From contig NZ_JAJFAW010000011.1 of the NCBI RefSeq assembly GCF_020711255.1, forward strand, positions 1 to 64,000: a stretch of DNA of 64,000 nucleotides. The letters run 5' to 3'. A program made the translations under genes and the position numbers. A model generated the notes under the pieces. The model saw only the letters and a list, made by a program, of their open reading frames with translations. It searched no databases and was not told the origin of the DNA. How positions within the stretch are numbered: position 1 is the stretch's first letter; each line of letters starts with the position of its first letter. The DNA comes from Hymenobacter plasmatis. GTDB lineage: Bacteria; Bacteroidota; Bacteroidia; Cytophagales; Hymenobacteraceae. Shown piece by piece: positions 23,143 through 33,198 of the stretch.

Positions 23143-24012
23143 ATGTCTACTCTGAAAAAAGCAAAAACCAGCAAGACCAAGGTCTCCGACGACTTGCTGA
23201 ATGCCGGCAGCGGCAAAACCATTAAGCAGCCCAACGTCAACGACGACAAGCTGACCACCATCACTGAGATGCGGCAGCAGGCCAACGGCGAGCCCGCCAT
23301 GGCCGTGGAAGACGAGCAGCGCCTACGCAAAGCCTTCGTTGACAAAGACTGGAACGAAATCAAGATTGCCGACAGCTGGCAGATTTTCAAGGTGATGGCG
23401 GAGTTCGTGGAGGGCTTCGAGAAGATGTCCAAAATCGGACCCTGCGTCAGCATCTTTGGCTCGGCGCGCACTAAGCCCGAGAATCCGTACTACCAAATGG
23501 CCGAAGAAATCGCGGCCAAGCTGGTGCGGCACGGCTACGGCGTTATCACGGGCGGTGGCCCCGGCATCATGGAAGCTGGCAACAAAGGTGCCCGCTCGGA
23601 AGGTGGTAAGTCGGTGGGCCTTAATATTGAGCTACCCTTCGAGCAGACCCACAACATCTACATTGACCAGGACAAGTGCATCGACTTCGATTACTTCTTC
23701 GTGCGGAAAGTGATGTTTGTAAAGTATGCCCAGGCGTTTGTGGGCATGCCTGGCGGCTTCGGCACCCTTGACGAACTGTTTGAGGCCATGACGCTGATTC
23801 AAACCAAGAAAATCAGCCGTTTCCCCATCGTGTTGGTGGGCTCGGCCTACTGGAACGGCCTATTTAAGTGGGTGAACGACGTGATGCTGCACGAGGAGAA
23901 AAACATCTCGGCCGAGGACATGAACCTGGTGCAGATTGTAGATGATGCCAGCGAGGCGGTGAAAATCATCGACGACTTCTACCACAAGTACCTGCTGTCG
24001 CCGAACTTCTAA
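23143..24012 (+). CDS. LOG-family (TIGR00730) nucleotide-binding protein
   Basis: This 289-residue protein of the family once annotated as lysine decarboxylase has the phosphoribohydrolase motifs GGGPGIMEA (137-145) and PGGFGTLDE (203-211). LOG proteins release the base from N6-modified nucleotide monophosphates, as in cytokinin activation; in bacteria the physiological role is often unclear. The N-terminal ~90 residues are charged and not part of the core. The ATG at 23143 is chosen because earlier in-frame codons lie in the promoter and a hairpin. It is followed by its own terminator. Confidence 0.88.
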   Translation: MSTLKKAKTSKTKVSDDLLNAGSGKTIKQPNVNDDKLTTITEMRQQANGEPAMAVEDEQRLRKAFVDKDWNEIKIADSWQIFKVMAEFVEGFEKMSKIGPCVSIFGSARTKPENPYYQMAEEIAAKLVRHGYGVITGGGPGIMEAGNKGARSEGGKSVGLNIELPFEQTHNIYIDQDKCIDFDYFFVRKVMFVKYAQAFVGMPGGFGTLDELFEAMTLIQTKKISRFPIVLVGSAYWNGLFKWVNDVMLHEEKNISAEDMNLVQIVDDASEAVKIIDDFYHKYLLSPNF

Positions 24013-24040
24013 GGCACTCGCCAGTTTGCAAGCGAGAGGA

Positions 24041-24069
24041 AAGCCGAACCGGGAGGTTCGGCTTTTTTT
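24041..24069 (+). terminator. Intrinsic terminator of the LOG gene
   Basis: The stem AAGCCGAACC/GGTTCGGCTT, with loop GGGA, is followed by a T7 run. Confidence 0.88.
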
Positions 24070-24109
24070 GTGGGCTGATTCGCCACTTTTGCTCTCTGAT
24101 ACCGCCGCT

Positions 24110-25300
24110 ATGCCCGTTCCAAGTACCGCTGCCGAATACGACTACCTCATTGTGGGCGGTGGGGCGGCGGGCCTGAGCCTGGCCTATCACCTGGCGCAAG
24201 AGCCTCGCCTGGCCCATAAAAAGGTCTTGCTCATTGAGCCCGAGGCCAAGGACCAGAACGACCGCACCTGGTCCTATTGGGCCGATACGCCGATGGTATT
24301 TGATGGTATTGCAGCCCACGAATGGCGCCAGATAGCCTTCCGCAGCCCAGGCTTCGAGAAAGTAATTGACTTAGGAGCTTACCGCTACCGCATGATTCGC
24401 GGGCTGGACTACTACCAGTTCGTTCGCAAAGCCCTAGTAAAAAACAGCCAATTCACCTTCGTGCGGGGCGCCGTGACAAGCCTGGAAAACACAACTGAGG
24501 GCGTTCGGGTCAGCAGCAGCGCGGGCGAATTCACTGCGCGCTACGGCTTTGACAGCCGGCCGCCCACCATCGCGCAAGTCCCGGGCAAGCACCGTTACCT
24601 TTTGCAGCACTTTGTGGGCTGGGAAGTGGAAACGGCAGCCGACGCGTTCGACCCGGCTACGGTGGAATTCATGGACTTTCGGGGCGAGCAGCACCAGGAA
24701 GCCCGCTTCATGTACGTCTTGCCCTTCACGCCGCGCAAGGCACTGGTAGAGTACACGTTGTTCTCAGGCAAACGGCTGCCCAAAGCGGAATACGAAGGGG
24801 CCATTCGGCAGTATCTGGAGCATACTTTGGGCGTGCAGGATTACCGCGTTGTGGCCGAAGAAGTGGGTGCCATCCCTATGACTGACCACCCGCTGCCAGC
24901 CCGCAGCGGGGCGCACATTATCAACCTGGGTACCCGCGGCGGGCGCGCCAAGCCAAGCACGGGCTACGCATTCAAACGCATTCAGCAGCAGTCGGCCCGG
25001 CTGGTGGCGGCCCTGGCCAGCACCGGCCACCCGCCCGCGGACCCAACGGGCGACAAGTGGCAGTTCCGCCTCTTCGACACCCTGCTTCTGGATATTATGC
25101 AGCGGCGGGGCGAAACCACCCGCGACATTTTCCGGCAGCTATTCGAGCGGAACCCCGTGGAGCGCATCTTCCGCTTCCTGGACGAAACCACCTCCTGGGC
25201 CGACAACCTACGAGTGATGAATTCGGTGACGCCGGGACCGTTCATGCGCTCCATCGCGCAAGTCCTGCGCGGCAAGCCGGGCACACGGAATGACGAATGA
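24110..25300 (+). CDS. crtY: Lycopene cyclase (CrtY/CrtL family)
   Basis: The protein is predicted to cyclise the ends of lycopene to beta-ionone rings on the way to beta-carotene and red xanthophylls. The 396-residue flavoprotein has the FAD-binding motif GGGAAG (16-21) within YDYLIVGGGAAGLSLAYHLA, then NDRTWSYW (a lycopene cyclase signature), and later GTRGGRAKPSTGYAFKRIQ. The ATG at 24110 follows a near-consensus CACTTTTG box at 24084. No other carotenoid genes are in the window. The last codons and the stop lie in a dispersed repeat (elements at 25292 and 49735 share 14 nt), so its C-terminus ends in repeat-derived Asn-Asp-Glu. Confidence 0.9.
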   Translation: MPVPSTAAEYDYLIVGGGAAGLSLAYHLAQEPRLAHKKVLLIEPEAKDQNDRTWSYWADTPMVFDGIAAHEWRQIAFRSPGFEKVIDLGAYRYRMIRGLDYYQFVRKALVKNSQFTFVRGAVTSLENTTEGVRVSSSAGEFTARYGFDSRPPTIAQVPGKHRYLLQHFVGWEVETAADAFDPATVEFMDFRGEQHQEARFMYVLPFTPRKALVEYTLFSGKRLPKAEYEGAIRQYLEHTLGVQDYRVVAEEVGAIPMTDHPLPARSGAHIINLGTRGGRAKPSTGYAFKRIQQQSARLVAALASTGHPPADPTGDKWQFRLFDTLLLDIMQRRGETTRDIFRQLFERNPVERIFRFLDETTSWADNLRVMNSVTPGPFMRSIAQVLRGKPGTRNDE

Positions 25301-25354
25301 GGAAGTTCGGGCACAGCGCACCAATCCTTCATTCCTAATTCTTAATTCCTCATT
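25292..25354. repeat. Dispersed inverted repeat, copy A (GACGAATGAGGAAG type)
   Basis: It has AATGAGGAA at 25296 and its complement TTCCTCATT at 25346. The same GACGAATGAGGAAG starts a second element at 49735, and the 27-nt right arms (25328-25354 and 49773-49799) differ at only about four positions. It overlaps the stop codons of both flanking convergent genes. Confidence 0.75.
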
Positions 25355-26147
25355 AAGCGGAGCGTAACTGCGGGGGTTGTTCCAACCACTCACGGGCGGC
25401 CTGCACCGTGGCGGGGGAAATGGGCCGTAGCTGCGGCTCCGGCTCTGAGAGGTTCAGCAGGTAGCCCGTTAGTTCCGGCAGATTGTCGAGGTCGTGGGTG
25501 CTGCAGAGCACAGTTTTGCCCTGCTCCTTTGCCCAACCGTGCACGAGGCCGAATACCTGGCGACGGTAGTACACGTCGAGCTGCTGGGTGGGCTCGTCGA
25601 GCAGGTACACTTGCGCATCCTGCAGGATGAGTTGGGCCAGCCACACCAGCTGCTGCTCGCCACCCGAAAGTTCGGTGAAGTCCCGCTGGGCCAGATGCGC
25701 TACCCCCACGCGCTGCAACGCGGCATCAGCCAAGGCATAATCGGTGGCGGCGTAGGCACTTAGCAGGCCGTGGTGGCGGTAGCGGCCCATCACCACCAAT
25801 TCCCGCGCTGAGATGGAAAAATCGACGCGCCCACGCTGGGGCAAATAGCCCAATAATCCGGCTGCGGCGGCCCGGCGTAGGCCGCGCACTTCCTGCCCAA
25901 ACAGCCGGACGCTGCCCTGGTAGGGCAGCTGGCCTGTGAGCACCCGAAACAGCGTGGTTTTGCCGCTGCCATTGTGGCCCACGATGGCCACGAAGGCGGG
26001 CGCGGGCAGGCACAAAAAAAGGTTGCGGACCAGCACCCTTCCGGGGTAGCCCGCAACCAGATTTTCTGCGCTAAGCGCAGGAGTCAGGAGTTCTGAATTA
26101 GGAGTTATGAGTTTGGAGGACGAATCGTCATTCAACTCATAACTCAT
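25353..26147 (-). CDS. Orphan ABC transporter ATPase (metal/siderophore importer type)
   Basis: This 264-residue ATPase has Walker A GHNGSGKTT (57-65), a YLPQRG Q-loop, signature LSGGEQQ (160-166), Walker B YLLDEPTQQLD (181-191) and the switch His in STHDLDN. The LVVMGRYRH phrase is typical of FecE/ZnuC/BtuD ATPases that drive import of metals, siderophores or cobalamin. No permease or binding protein is nearby. The first ~25 residues (MSYELNDDSSSKLITPNSEL and a few more) are translated from a 26-bp intergenic inverted repeat (26088-26159). No other convincing start exists before the ATPase fold. Confidence 0.85.
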   Translation of the reverse strand: MSYELNDDSSSKLITPNSELLTPALSAENLVAGYPGRVLVRNLFLCLPAPAFVAIVGHNGSGKTTLFRVLTGQLPYQGSVRLFGQEVRGLRRAAAAGLLGYLPQRGRVDFSISARELVVMGRYRHHGLLSAYAATDYALADAALQRVGVAHLAQRDFTELSGGEQQLVWLAQLILQDAQVYLLDEPTQQLDVYYRRQVFGLVHGWAKEQGKTVLCSTHDLDNLPELTGYLLNLSEPEPQLRPISPATVQAAREWLEQPPQLRSA

Positions 26148-26159
26148 AATTCAGAACTC
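26088..26159. repeat. 26-bp inverted repeat forming the start of the ABC ATPase gene
   Basis: Positions 26088-26113 pair with 26134-26159 with one mismatch; the loop is 20 nt. The arms consist of TGAGTT, GAATTA and GAGTTAT words. The left arm and most of the loop are in frame with the ATPase; the ATG at 26147 lies in the right arm. Confidence 0.85.
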
Positions 26160-26169
26160 ATAATTAATT

Positions 26170-26391
26170 CTAGTACTCGTCCTCGTTGAACATGAAGTCC
26201 TCCTTGGTCGGGTAGTCGGGCCATACTTCCTCGATGTTTTCGTAGGGCTGGCCGTCGTCTTCCAAGGCTTGCAAGTTCTCAACCACTTCCATGGGCGCAC
26301 CCGAGCGGATAGAAAAGTCAATCAGTTCGTCTTTGGTGGCGGGCCAGGGAGCATCTTCCAAGTAGGAAGCGAGTTCGAGTGTCCAATACAT
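26170..26391 (-). CDS. DUF2795 family protein
   Basis: This 73-residue acidic protein is a good match in pattern to DUF2795: MYWTLELASYLEDAPWPATKDELIDFSIRSGAP followed by MEVVENLQALEDD. Members are small soluble proteins of unknown function, sometimes annotated from structure as nucleic-acid-binding candidates; I would not assign a role. The ATG at 26391 gives the canonical start; the open frame further up runs through non-coding sequence. The C-terminus (YPTKEDFMFNEDEY) is very acidic. It lies between the ABC ATPase and DUF349 genes on the same strand. Confidence 0.88.
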   Translation of the reverse strand: MYWTLELASYLEDAPWPATKDELIDFSIRSGAPMEVVENLQALEDDGQPYENIEEVWPDYPTKEDFMFNEDEY

Positions 26392-26491
26392 AGTGAGGAG
26401 GATAAAAAAAGGTTGGCGAAGGTAACAGTTTCCTGCGAAAATGCAAGCCGGGATTTGCGCTGAAAACGACAACGAAAAACCCGGGGCAAGG

Positions 26492-27811
26492 TTAGCTAGC
26501 GGTTTGGGCCTGCTGGCTAAATAAGGCAATTAAGTCGTTTTTTGTGCGAATCTTGCGCTCAAACGACCGGATTTTGGTTTGCAGCATCTGGCGAAAGGCG
26601 TCGTTGGCGGCGCTGGGGCTGAGCTTGTCGAGGTTATCGCGCAGTACTTCCAGCTCCTGCTGGTCGTCTTTGAGCAGCTCGCGCAGGGTGCTGGCCCGGA
26701 AGCGGGCGCGCTCGGCGGGCGAGGTGGCGGGCTCGCCGCCCACGCGTTTGCGCAGGTGGTACTCGAGGGCGCTCAGCTCAAAAATCTTGTCGCAGGCCAC
26801 CATAAAGCGCTGCCAGATGCGGTCCGACTCTTCGCCGCGCACCGTGCCCACCTGCTTCCATTCGGCTTGCAACGCCTTGGCTTGGTGAATGGCTTCCTGC
26901 GGGGGAATGTTCATCAGGGCTTCGGCCCGTTCGGCCAAGGCCCGCTTGCGGGCCAGCAACTCCTCGGGCGAGGCTGGCGCACCGGGGCTGCCGGCGCTGG
27001 CTTGCTGGGCCGCGATGTGCACCTTGAGCCGCTCAAAGAAATGATTGTTGGCGGCCCGGAAGCGCGTCCACAGCTCGGAGGCTTGCTTTTTGGGCAGGGT
27101 GCCGTTCACTTCGCGCCAGGCTTGCTGCAGCTGCTTGAGCTGGCGCGAGGTGGTTTCGAACTGGTCGGAATTCTTTAGGTTTTCGGCTTGCTGAATGAGC
27201 TCGCGGTAGCGGTTCTGCACCCGGTTGGTCATCGCCTTCTTGTCGGACTGGAAGGCTTTGCGGCGGTCGAAGAACTCTTGGATGGCCGTTTGGAACCGGG
27301 TTTCCAGCTCGTCGGTCATGGCCTTGTCCACGGGGCCGGTCTTGAGCCAGCCCTGGCGTAGGTCTTTCACTTTCTCGCTGGCCGAAATCCACTCCACGCT
27401 GTCGCGCAGGGCTTCGGCCTCGTGAATGAAGCCAATCTTGGTGGCCAGGTTTTTCTCCCGGTTGCGGGCCACGGTCACAGAAATGGATTCCTCGGCCTCG
27501 GTCAGGCGGCGCTGCAAGGCGGCAAAGTCGCCCAGGCCGTCGTAAGTCAGCAGCTGCTCTTTCAGGTGCAGGGCCTTCATCAGAAACGAGCCTTTGTTGT
27601 CGCTCGCCTCCATTTTGGCCAGCAGCGCGTCAACTTTGGCGCGCAGGGCTTCGAAACGCTGTGCAAAGTAGAGCAGCGCGGCATCGTCCGATTCTTTGAC
27701 CAGGCCTATTTGGCGGGCGGGCTGGCCCAGCACTGGGCGTAGCCACACGCCGCCGGCTTCCACGTAGCCGTAGCGCTTGGCTTCGGCCAGCAAGGGGTCG
27801 GTTGGTTCCAT
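26492..27811 (-). CDS. DUF349 domain-containing protein
   Basis: This 439-residue, almost all-helical protein contains several DUF349 repeats, visible as recurring phrases such as LRQGWLKTGPVDKAMTDELETRF, LQQAWREVNGTLPKKQASELW and LQAEWKQVGTVRGEESDRIWQRF. Each repeat is a three-helix unit with a conserved W and an F-containing R-F motif. The function in Bacteroidota is unknown. The protein is charged and without signal or membrane segments, so it is cytoplasmic. It starts about 260 bp from the divergent EttA-like gene, and no DUF349 partner is adjacent. Confidence 0.92.
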   Translation of the reverse strand: MEPTDPLLAEAKRYGYVEAGGVWLRPVLGQPARQIGLVKESDDAALLYFAQRFEALRAKVDALLAKMEASDNKGSFLMKALHLKEQLLTYDGLGDFAALQRRLTEAEESISVTVARNREKNLATKIGFIHEAEALRDSVEWISASEKVKDLRQGWLKTGPVDKAMTDELETRFQTAIQEFFDRRKAFQSDKKAMTNRVQNRYRELIQQAENLKNSDQFETTSRQLKQLQQAWREVNGTLPKKQASELWTRFRAANNHFFERLKVHIAAQQASAGSPGAPASPEELLARKRALAERAEALMNIPPQEAIHQAKALQAEWKQVGTVRGEESDRIWQRFMVACDKIFELSALEYHLRKRVGGEPATSPAERARFRASTLRELLKDDQQELEVLRDNLDKLSPSAANDAFRQMLQTKIRSFERKIRTKNDLIALFSQQAQTAS

Positions 27812-28071
27812 ACTAAAAATTAAGCTCGTGGGTAGGAGTGTAGAATACGTGTGTGCAGCTGAAACGTGGAACAGGAAGGAATTACAAGTTTACGGTAAAA
27901 AGGTGATGATGCGATGTACAAATCCGGGAACGCCGCCGAATGCCGAACCCACCCAGTACGGCCGCCTGGGCCAGACGGGGCAAAACCGGCGGGCCCGGGC
28001 ATGGCCCACAAGCCCCGGCTGTCGTTCTTTGCGTCTTCAATCCGTCTATTAGCCCCTTCCCAGCCCTTCCC

Positions 28072-29736
<1,665 letters not shown>

Positions 29737-29751
29737 CAGCTGATTCAGCCA

Positions 29752-29789
29752 CAGAAGAGCCGCGGAACGCCTGTTCAGCGGCTCTTCTG
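29752..29789 (+). terminator. Hairpin after ettA
   Basis: A 16-bp stem (29753-29768 with 29773-29788, one mismatch) extends by one pair on each side. No strong T-run follows, so its termination strength is uncertain. Confidence 0.6.
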
Positions 29790-29932
29790 GCTTACTTACC
29801 ACCCGCTGTTCTTTCTGATTACATTAGCTTGTCCTATTAAGAGTCCGGCCACAAGGGCTAAAGGCACTGTCGTTGGTTTCACTGGCTGAAGCCCACCTGC
29901 ATTTTTTCAATATAGCCCTCTACTTTAACCTT

Positions 29933-31795
29933 ATGCGCCTCTGCACGCTTGTTATCCTTCTCATAGGCGGTTTTCAGGCGTGGGCGCAGGGCGAAAACAA
30001 CCACTGGGCGTTTACCTTGTCGCAGGGGCTTAGCTTCACGCCTTCCGGCCCGGTGTTCGAGAGCAGTGCGATGGTAGTTGTCTCGGAGGCAAACGCAACC
30101 ATCTCCGACGCGCAAGGCCAACGCCTGTTCTATACGAATGGGGTCACGGTTTGGGACCGGCAAGGCCAACGCATGACCAACGCGTGCGCGAGCTGCAACG
30201 GCGCCGAAGGCGTATTGAGCGGGCATATATCGTCAGCCAAGGGGACCCTTATTGTTAAAAAACCGGGCAGCACCCAACTGTACTACATTTTCACCACCGA
30301 CGCGCTCGAAAACCAGTTTGCTGGCGGGCTCACCTACACGGAGGTTGACATGTCGCTACGCGGCGGCCTGGGCGGAATAACGGCGGTGCAGAACGTGCGC
30401 CTGCCAACCCCTACGCTCACCGGCAAAGTCACCGAAGGCATTGCGGGCATGCAGCACGCCAACCGGCGCGATGTCTGGGTACTGGTGCACGGGCAGGGCG
30501 CAAACGATTCATTCTACAGCTTTCTGGTTACCGCCGCGGGTGTTAGTGCGGCGCCCGTTGCCAGTCGCGTCGGCAACGTTGGCAACCGGCTCAGCATCAT
30601 GAAATTTGCACCAGACGGGCGGCGCCTGGCCCGCTGCGGCGGCCTCGCTGCTCCGATAGAGTTATTTGACTTTAGCAGTACCACGGGGCAGGTGTCCAAC
30701 CTGCAGGAGATAGCTCCCGCGCGCAGCAGCGCATATAGAGGGGACCTCGAGTTTTCGCCCGATGCCCGAAAGCTTTACACGAAGGAGTCTGATATCAACG
30801 CGTCAGGTGCAAGCACTGCTAATGAAAACGTGTGTTTGCAATTTGACTTGCAGGCTGGCTCGGTGGCGGCTATCCAGAACTCCCGCTTGGTTTTCGAGAA
30901 GGGCTTTTACTATTACTATCTGGAGCTCGGACCCGACGGGCGCATCTACACCTCGCCTTTGCCGCATGTGGGCGTTATCGACAGGCCCAATCGACGGGGC
31001 AGCGCAGCAAGCTTTCGGGCGCTGGGCGTGCCCTTACCAAACGGCGCTGGCTTCATCTCATCCATCCAGAACATTGTGCGCATGCAGCCGCCAGCGCTGG
31101 ATTTTATGGCAGAGACGGCCTGCGCGGGGTCCACGGTGCAGTTTGCGCCCTACGACATCCCCACCGGTACGGGTCCGCTCACGTGGACGTTCTATGACCC
31201 CGCCACCGGCATAGCTGATTCCGTGCAGGGCGTCAACGCCACGCGCACCTATCCCACGGCCGGCACGTTTTCGGTCACGCTTTCCACTACTTCCAGGGGC
31301 CAGTACTACCGGCTGAGCCGGTACTTAGTGATTACCCCGTTGCCAGTGGTGTCTTTGCCAGCCGACACGGTCGCGCTTTGCTCGGGCTCGTCGGTGCTGC
31401 AGCTACCTGCTCAGCTATTTGGCACCACCGTGCGGTGGTCTGATGGCTCCACGGATAGACAACTCACGGTAACCAGCGCCGGCAAATACTGGGTGGAAGT
31501 GCGCAGCTACCAAGGGTGCACAAGTGCTGACACGGTTGTCTTCACCCCTTGCCTAGTGCCGAATATCATCACCCCCAATGGGGACCTGAAAAACGAGACG
31601 TTTCGTCTACAAGGCGTGAAAATCAGCGAATGGCACTTGGAAATTTACAACCGGTGGGGCCAGTTGGTTTATCGTAAAGAAGGTTACGACAACAGATGGA
31701 ATGGTCAAGGCCTACCCGGCGGAATTTATTTCTACCTGCTGCGCCATCCTCGCTCCGGCCAGCGGCTGCGGGGCTGGGTTGAGGTAATGCGTTAG
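29933..31795 (+). CDS. T9SS type B secreted protein (WD-like/PKD and gliding-associated C-terminal domain)
   Basis: This 620-residue protein has a signal peptide ending near AWAQ, a long beta-propeller-like N-terminal part, a PKD-like domain, and a C-terminal gliding-motility-associated (CHU_C, T9SS type B) domain. That domain contains PNIITPNGDLKNETFRLQGV, LEIYNRWGQLVYRKEGYDNRWNGQGLPGGIYFYLL. This domain directs export by T9SS. Phrases such as LFYTNGVTVWDRQG and LGPDGRIYTSP fit a repeated propeller blade. The ATG at 29933 starts the signal peptide (MRLCTLVILLIGGFQAW). No enzymatic motif is seen; the protein is probably structural or adhesive at the surface. Confidence 0.9.
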   Translation: MRLCTLVILLIGGFQAWAQGENNHWAFTLSQGLSFTPSGPVFESSAMVVVSEANATISDAQGQRLFYTNGVTVWDRQGQRMTNACASCNGAEGVLSGHISSAKGTLIVKKPGSTQLYYIFTTDALENQFAGGLTYTEVDMSLRGGLGGITAVQNVRLPTPTLTGKVTEGIAGMQHANRRDVWVLVHGQGANDSFYSFLVTAAGVSAAPVASRVGNVGNRLSIMKFAPDGRRLARCGGLAAPIELFDFSSTTGQVSNLQEIAPARSSAYRGDLEFSPDARKLYTKESDINASGASTANENVCLQFDLQAGSVAAIQNSRLVFEKGFYYYYLELGPDGRIYTSPLPHVGVIDRPNRRGSAASFRALGVPLPNGAGFISSIQNIVRMQPPALDFMAETACAGSTVQFAPYDIPTGTGPLTWTFYDPATGIADSVQGVNATRTYPTAGTFSVTLSTTSRGQYYRLSRYLVITPLPVVSLPADTVALCSGSSVLQLPAQLFGTTVRWSDGSTDRQLTVTSAGKYWVEVRSYQGCTSADTVVFTPCLVPNIITPNGDLKNETFRLQGVKISEWHLEIYNRWGQLVYRKEGYDNRWNGQGLPGGIYFYLLRHPRSGQRLRGWVEVMR

Positions 31796-31821
31796 TCTCT
31801 TGCCCATTCCTCCAGAGCCAT

Positions 31822-31853
31822 AAAAAAGCCGTTCTGTTTCCAGAACGGCTTTT
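31822..31853. terminator. Bidirectional terminator (T9SS type B gene and YugP gene)
   Basis: Positions 31824-31836 pair perfectly with 31841-31853, loop TTTC. The arms end in A- and T-tracts and serve both convergent genes. Confidence 0.88.
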
Positions 31854-31873
31854 GGGCAAAACGGTCGGTTCGA

Positions 31874-32551
31874 TTAGTTGCGCCGGCTGCCCCCCATGAA
31901 GATGCTGACGTAGTACAGCAGCGTGGCCAGCGAGCTAATGGCGGCTACCACGTAGGTCATGGCGGCCCACCAGAGGGCGTCCTTGGCCATGGCGTGCTCC
32001 TGGGCGGTTACCACGCCACGCTTGTCCATCCAGGCCAGGGCCCGGCGCGAGGCATCGAACTCTACCGGCAGCGTGGCAAACGAAAAGAGCGTGGTGAGCG
32101 AGAACAGCGCAATGCCCACGCCCAGTGGAATCAGGCTGCGGTTAATCATCACCACGCCGGCCAGCAGTATCCAGGGCATCCAGGTAGACACGGCACTCAG
32201 GGCCGGCACCATGGCCGAGCGAAACTGGAGCATGGAGTAGGCTGTGGCATGTTGCACGGCGTGGCCACATTCGTGGGCTGCAATGGCAGCCGCGGCCGCA
32301 CTGCGCTCGGCGTACACGCCCTCGCTCAGGTTCACGGTTTTATCGGTGGGGTTGTAATGGTCGGTTAGGCGGCCCTGGGTGCTGATGATGCGCACATCGG
32401 TAATGCCGTGGTCGGCGAGCATAAGCTCCGCAACTTGGGCGCCCGACAGGTTGGATTTCAGCCCAACCTGGGCGTATTGCTTGAACTTGCTTCGCAGCCG
32501 CCACTGAATGCCGAAGCTGACCAGCATGAGCAGAATGAGAAGGAGATACAT
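31874..32551 (-). CDS. YugP-family zinc metallopeptidase
   Basis: This 225-residue membrane-anchored peptidase has an N-terminal helix (LLLILLMLVSFGIQWRL), the gluzincin-type zinc site AAHECGHAVQH with His93, Glu94 and His97, and two or more later membrane helices (WILLAGVVMIN, VVAAISSLATLLYYV). The family (COG2738) is widespread, and its substrates are unknown. The ATG at 32551 gives the expected short N-terminus; the open frame extends upstream through intergenic DNA. It is convergent with the T9SS type B gene and shares its terminator. Confidence 0.92.
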   Translation of the reverse strand: MYLLLILLMLVSFGIQWRLRSKFKQYAQVGLKSNLSGAQVAELMLADHGITDVRIISTQGRLTDHYNPTDKTVNLSEGVYAERSAAAAAIAAHECGHAVQHATAYSMLQFRSAMVPALSAVSTWMPWILLAGVVMINRSLIPLGVGIALFSLTTLFSFATLPVEFDASRRALAWMDKRGVVTAQEHAMAKDALWWAAMTYVVAAISSLATLLYYVSIFMGGSRRN

Positions 32552-32671
32552 GGGTGTTGATGTGTTGAGAGTTAGGGTTGGTTGCGGCGAGCTACTGCAA
32601 ACAAAATTGAGCTGAATTGGGCTATTTAACGACGGCACTTTGCTGCAAGCCAGCACGCTGCGCCACGCGTT

Positions 32672-33148
32672 CTACGAGCCCAGAATCCGCTCGACGATGC
32701 GGGAGGTGCTATAGCCCGGCACCAGCGGCACGGTTAGTACTTGCCCGCCTCTATTTAACACAGATTCGTGGCCCACAATTCCGTCAATAGCGTAGTCGTC
32801 GCCCTTCACCAGCACGTCGGGCTGCACCAGCTCAATGAGGGCCAGCGGCGTGGGCTCGCCAAACAGTACCACGGCATCGACAAAGGCCAACGAGGCCAGA
32901 ATACGGGCCCGCGCCTCTTCGTCCTGAATGGGCCGCCCGGGCTTGAGGGCGCCCACCGAAGCATCCGTATTAAGGCCGACCACCAGGGCGTCGCCCAGGT
33001 GCCGGGCGTGCTCGAGGTAATCGACATGGCCCAGGTGCAGCAAGTCGAAGCAGCCGTTGGTAAACACCACTTTGCGGCCCTGCGCCCGCCAGTTAGCCAG
33101 AGTAGCGGGCAGGGCTTCCCGGGTCATGATTTTGTCTTTCGTCCACAT
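32672..33148 (-). CDS. rfaE2: D-glycero-beta-D-manno-heptose 1-phosphate adenylyltransferase (RfaE2/HldE C-domain)
   Basis: This 158-residue nucleotidyltransferase is a stand-alone copy of the second domain of HldE. The cytidylyltransferase-like site HLGH (38-41) is preceded by FTNGCFDLLHLGHVDYLE. The phrases LKPGRPIQDEEARARILASLAFVDAVVLFGE and VLVKGDDYAIDGIVG are diagnostic. It would make ADP-heptose for lipopolysaccharide core. The kinase domain (RfaE1) is not in the window. The ATG at 33148 is chosen; an alternative at 33175 adds nine residues. It lies 50 nt downstream of the flippase-like gene stop and is probably cotranscribed. Confidence 0.93.
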   Translation of the reverse strand: MWTKDKIMTREALPATLANWRAQGRKVVFTNGCFDLLHLGHVDYLEHARHLGDALVVGLNTDASVGALKPGRPIQDEEARARILASLAFVDAVVLFGEPTPLALIELVQPDVLVKGDDYAIDGIVGHESVLNRGGQVLTVPLVPGYSTSRIVERILGS

Positions 33149-33198
33149 GGCACGCTGGTTTTTTAGGAATGGCACATTGGGCAGTGCCTTATTGGTAT

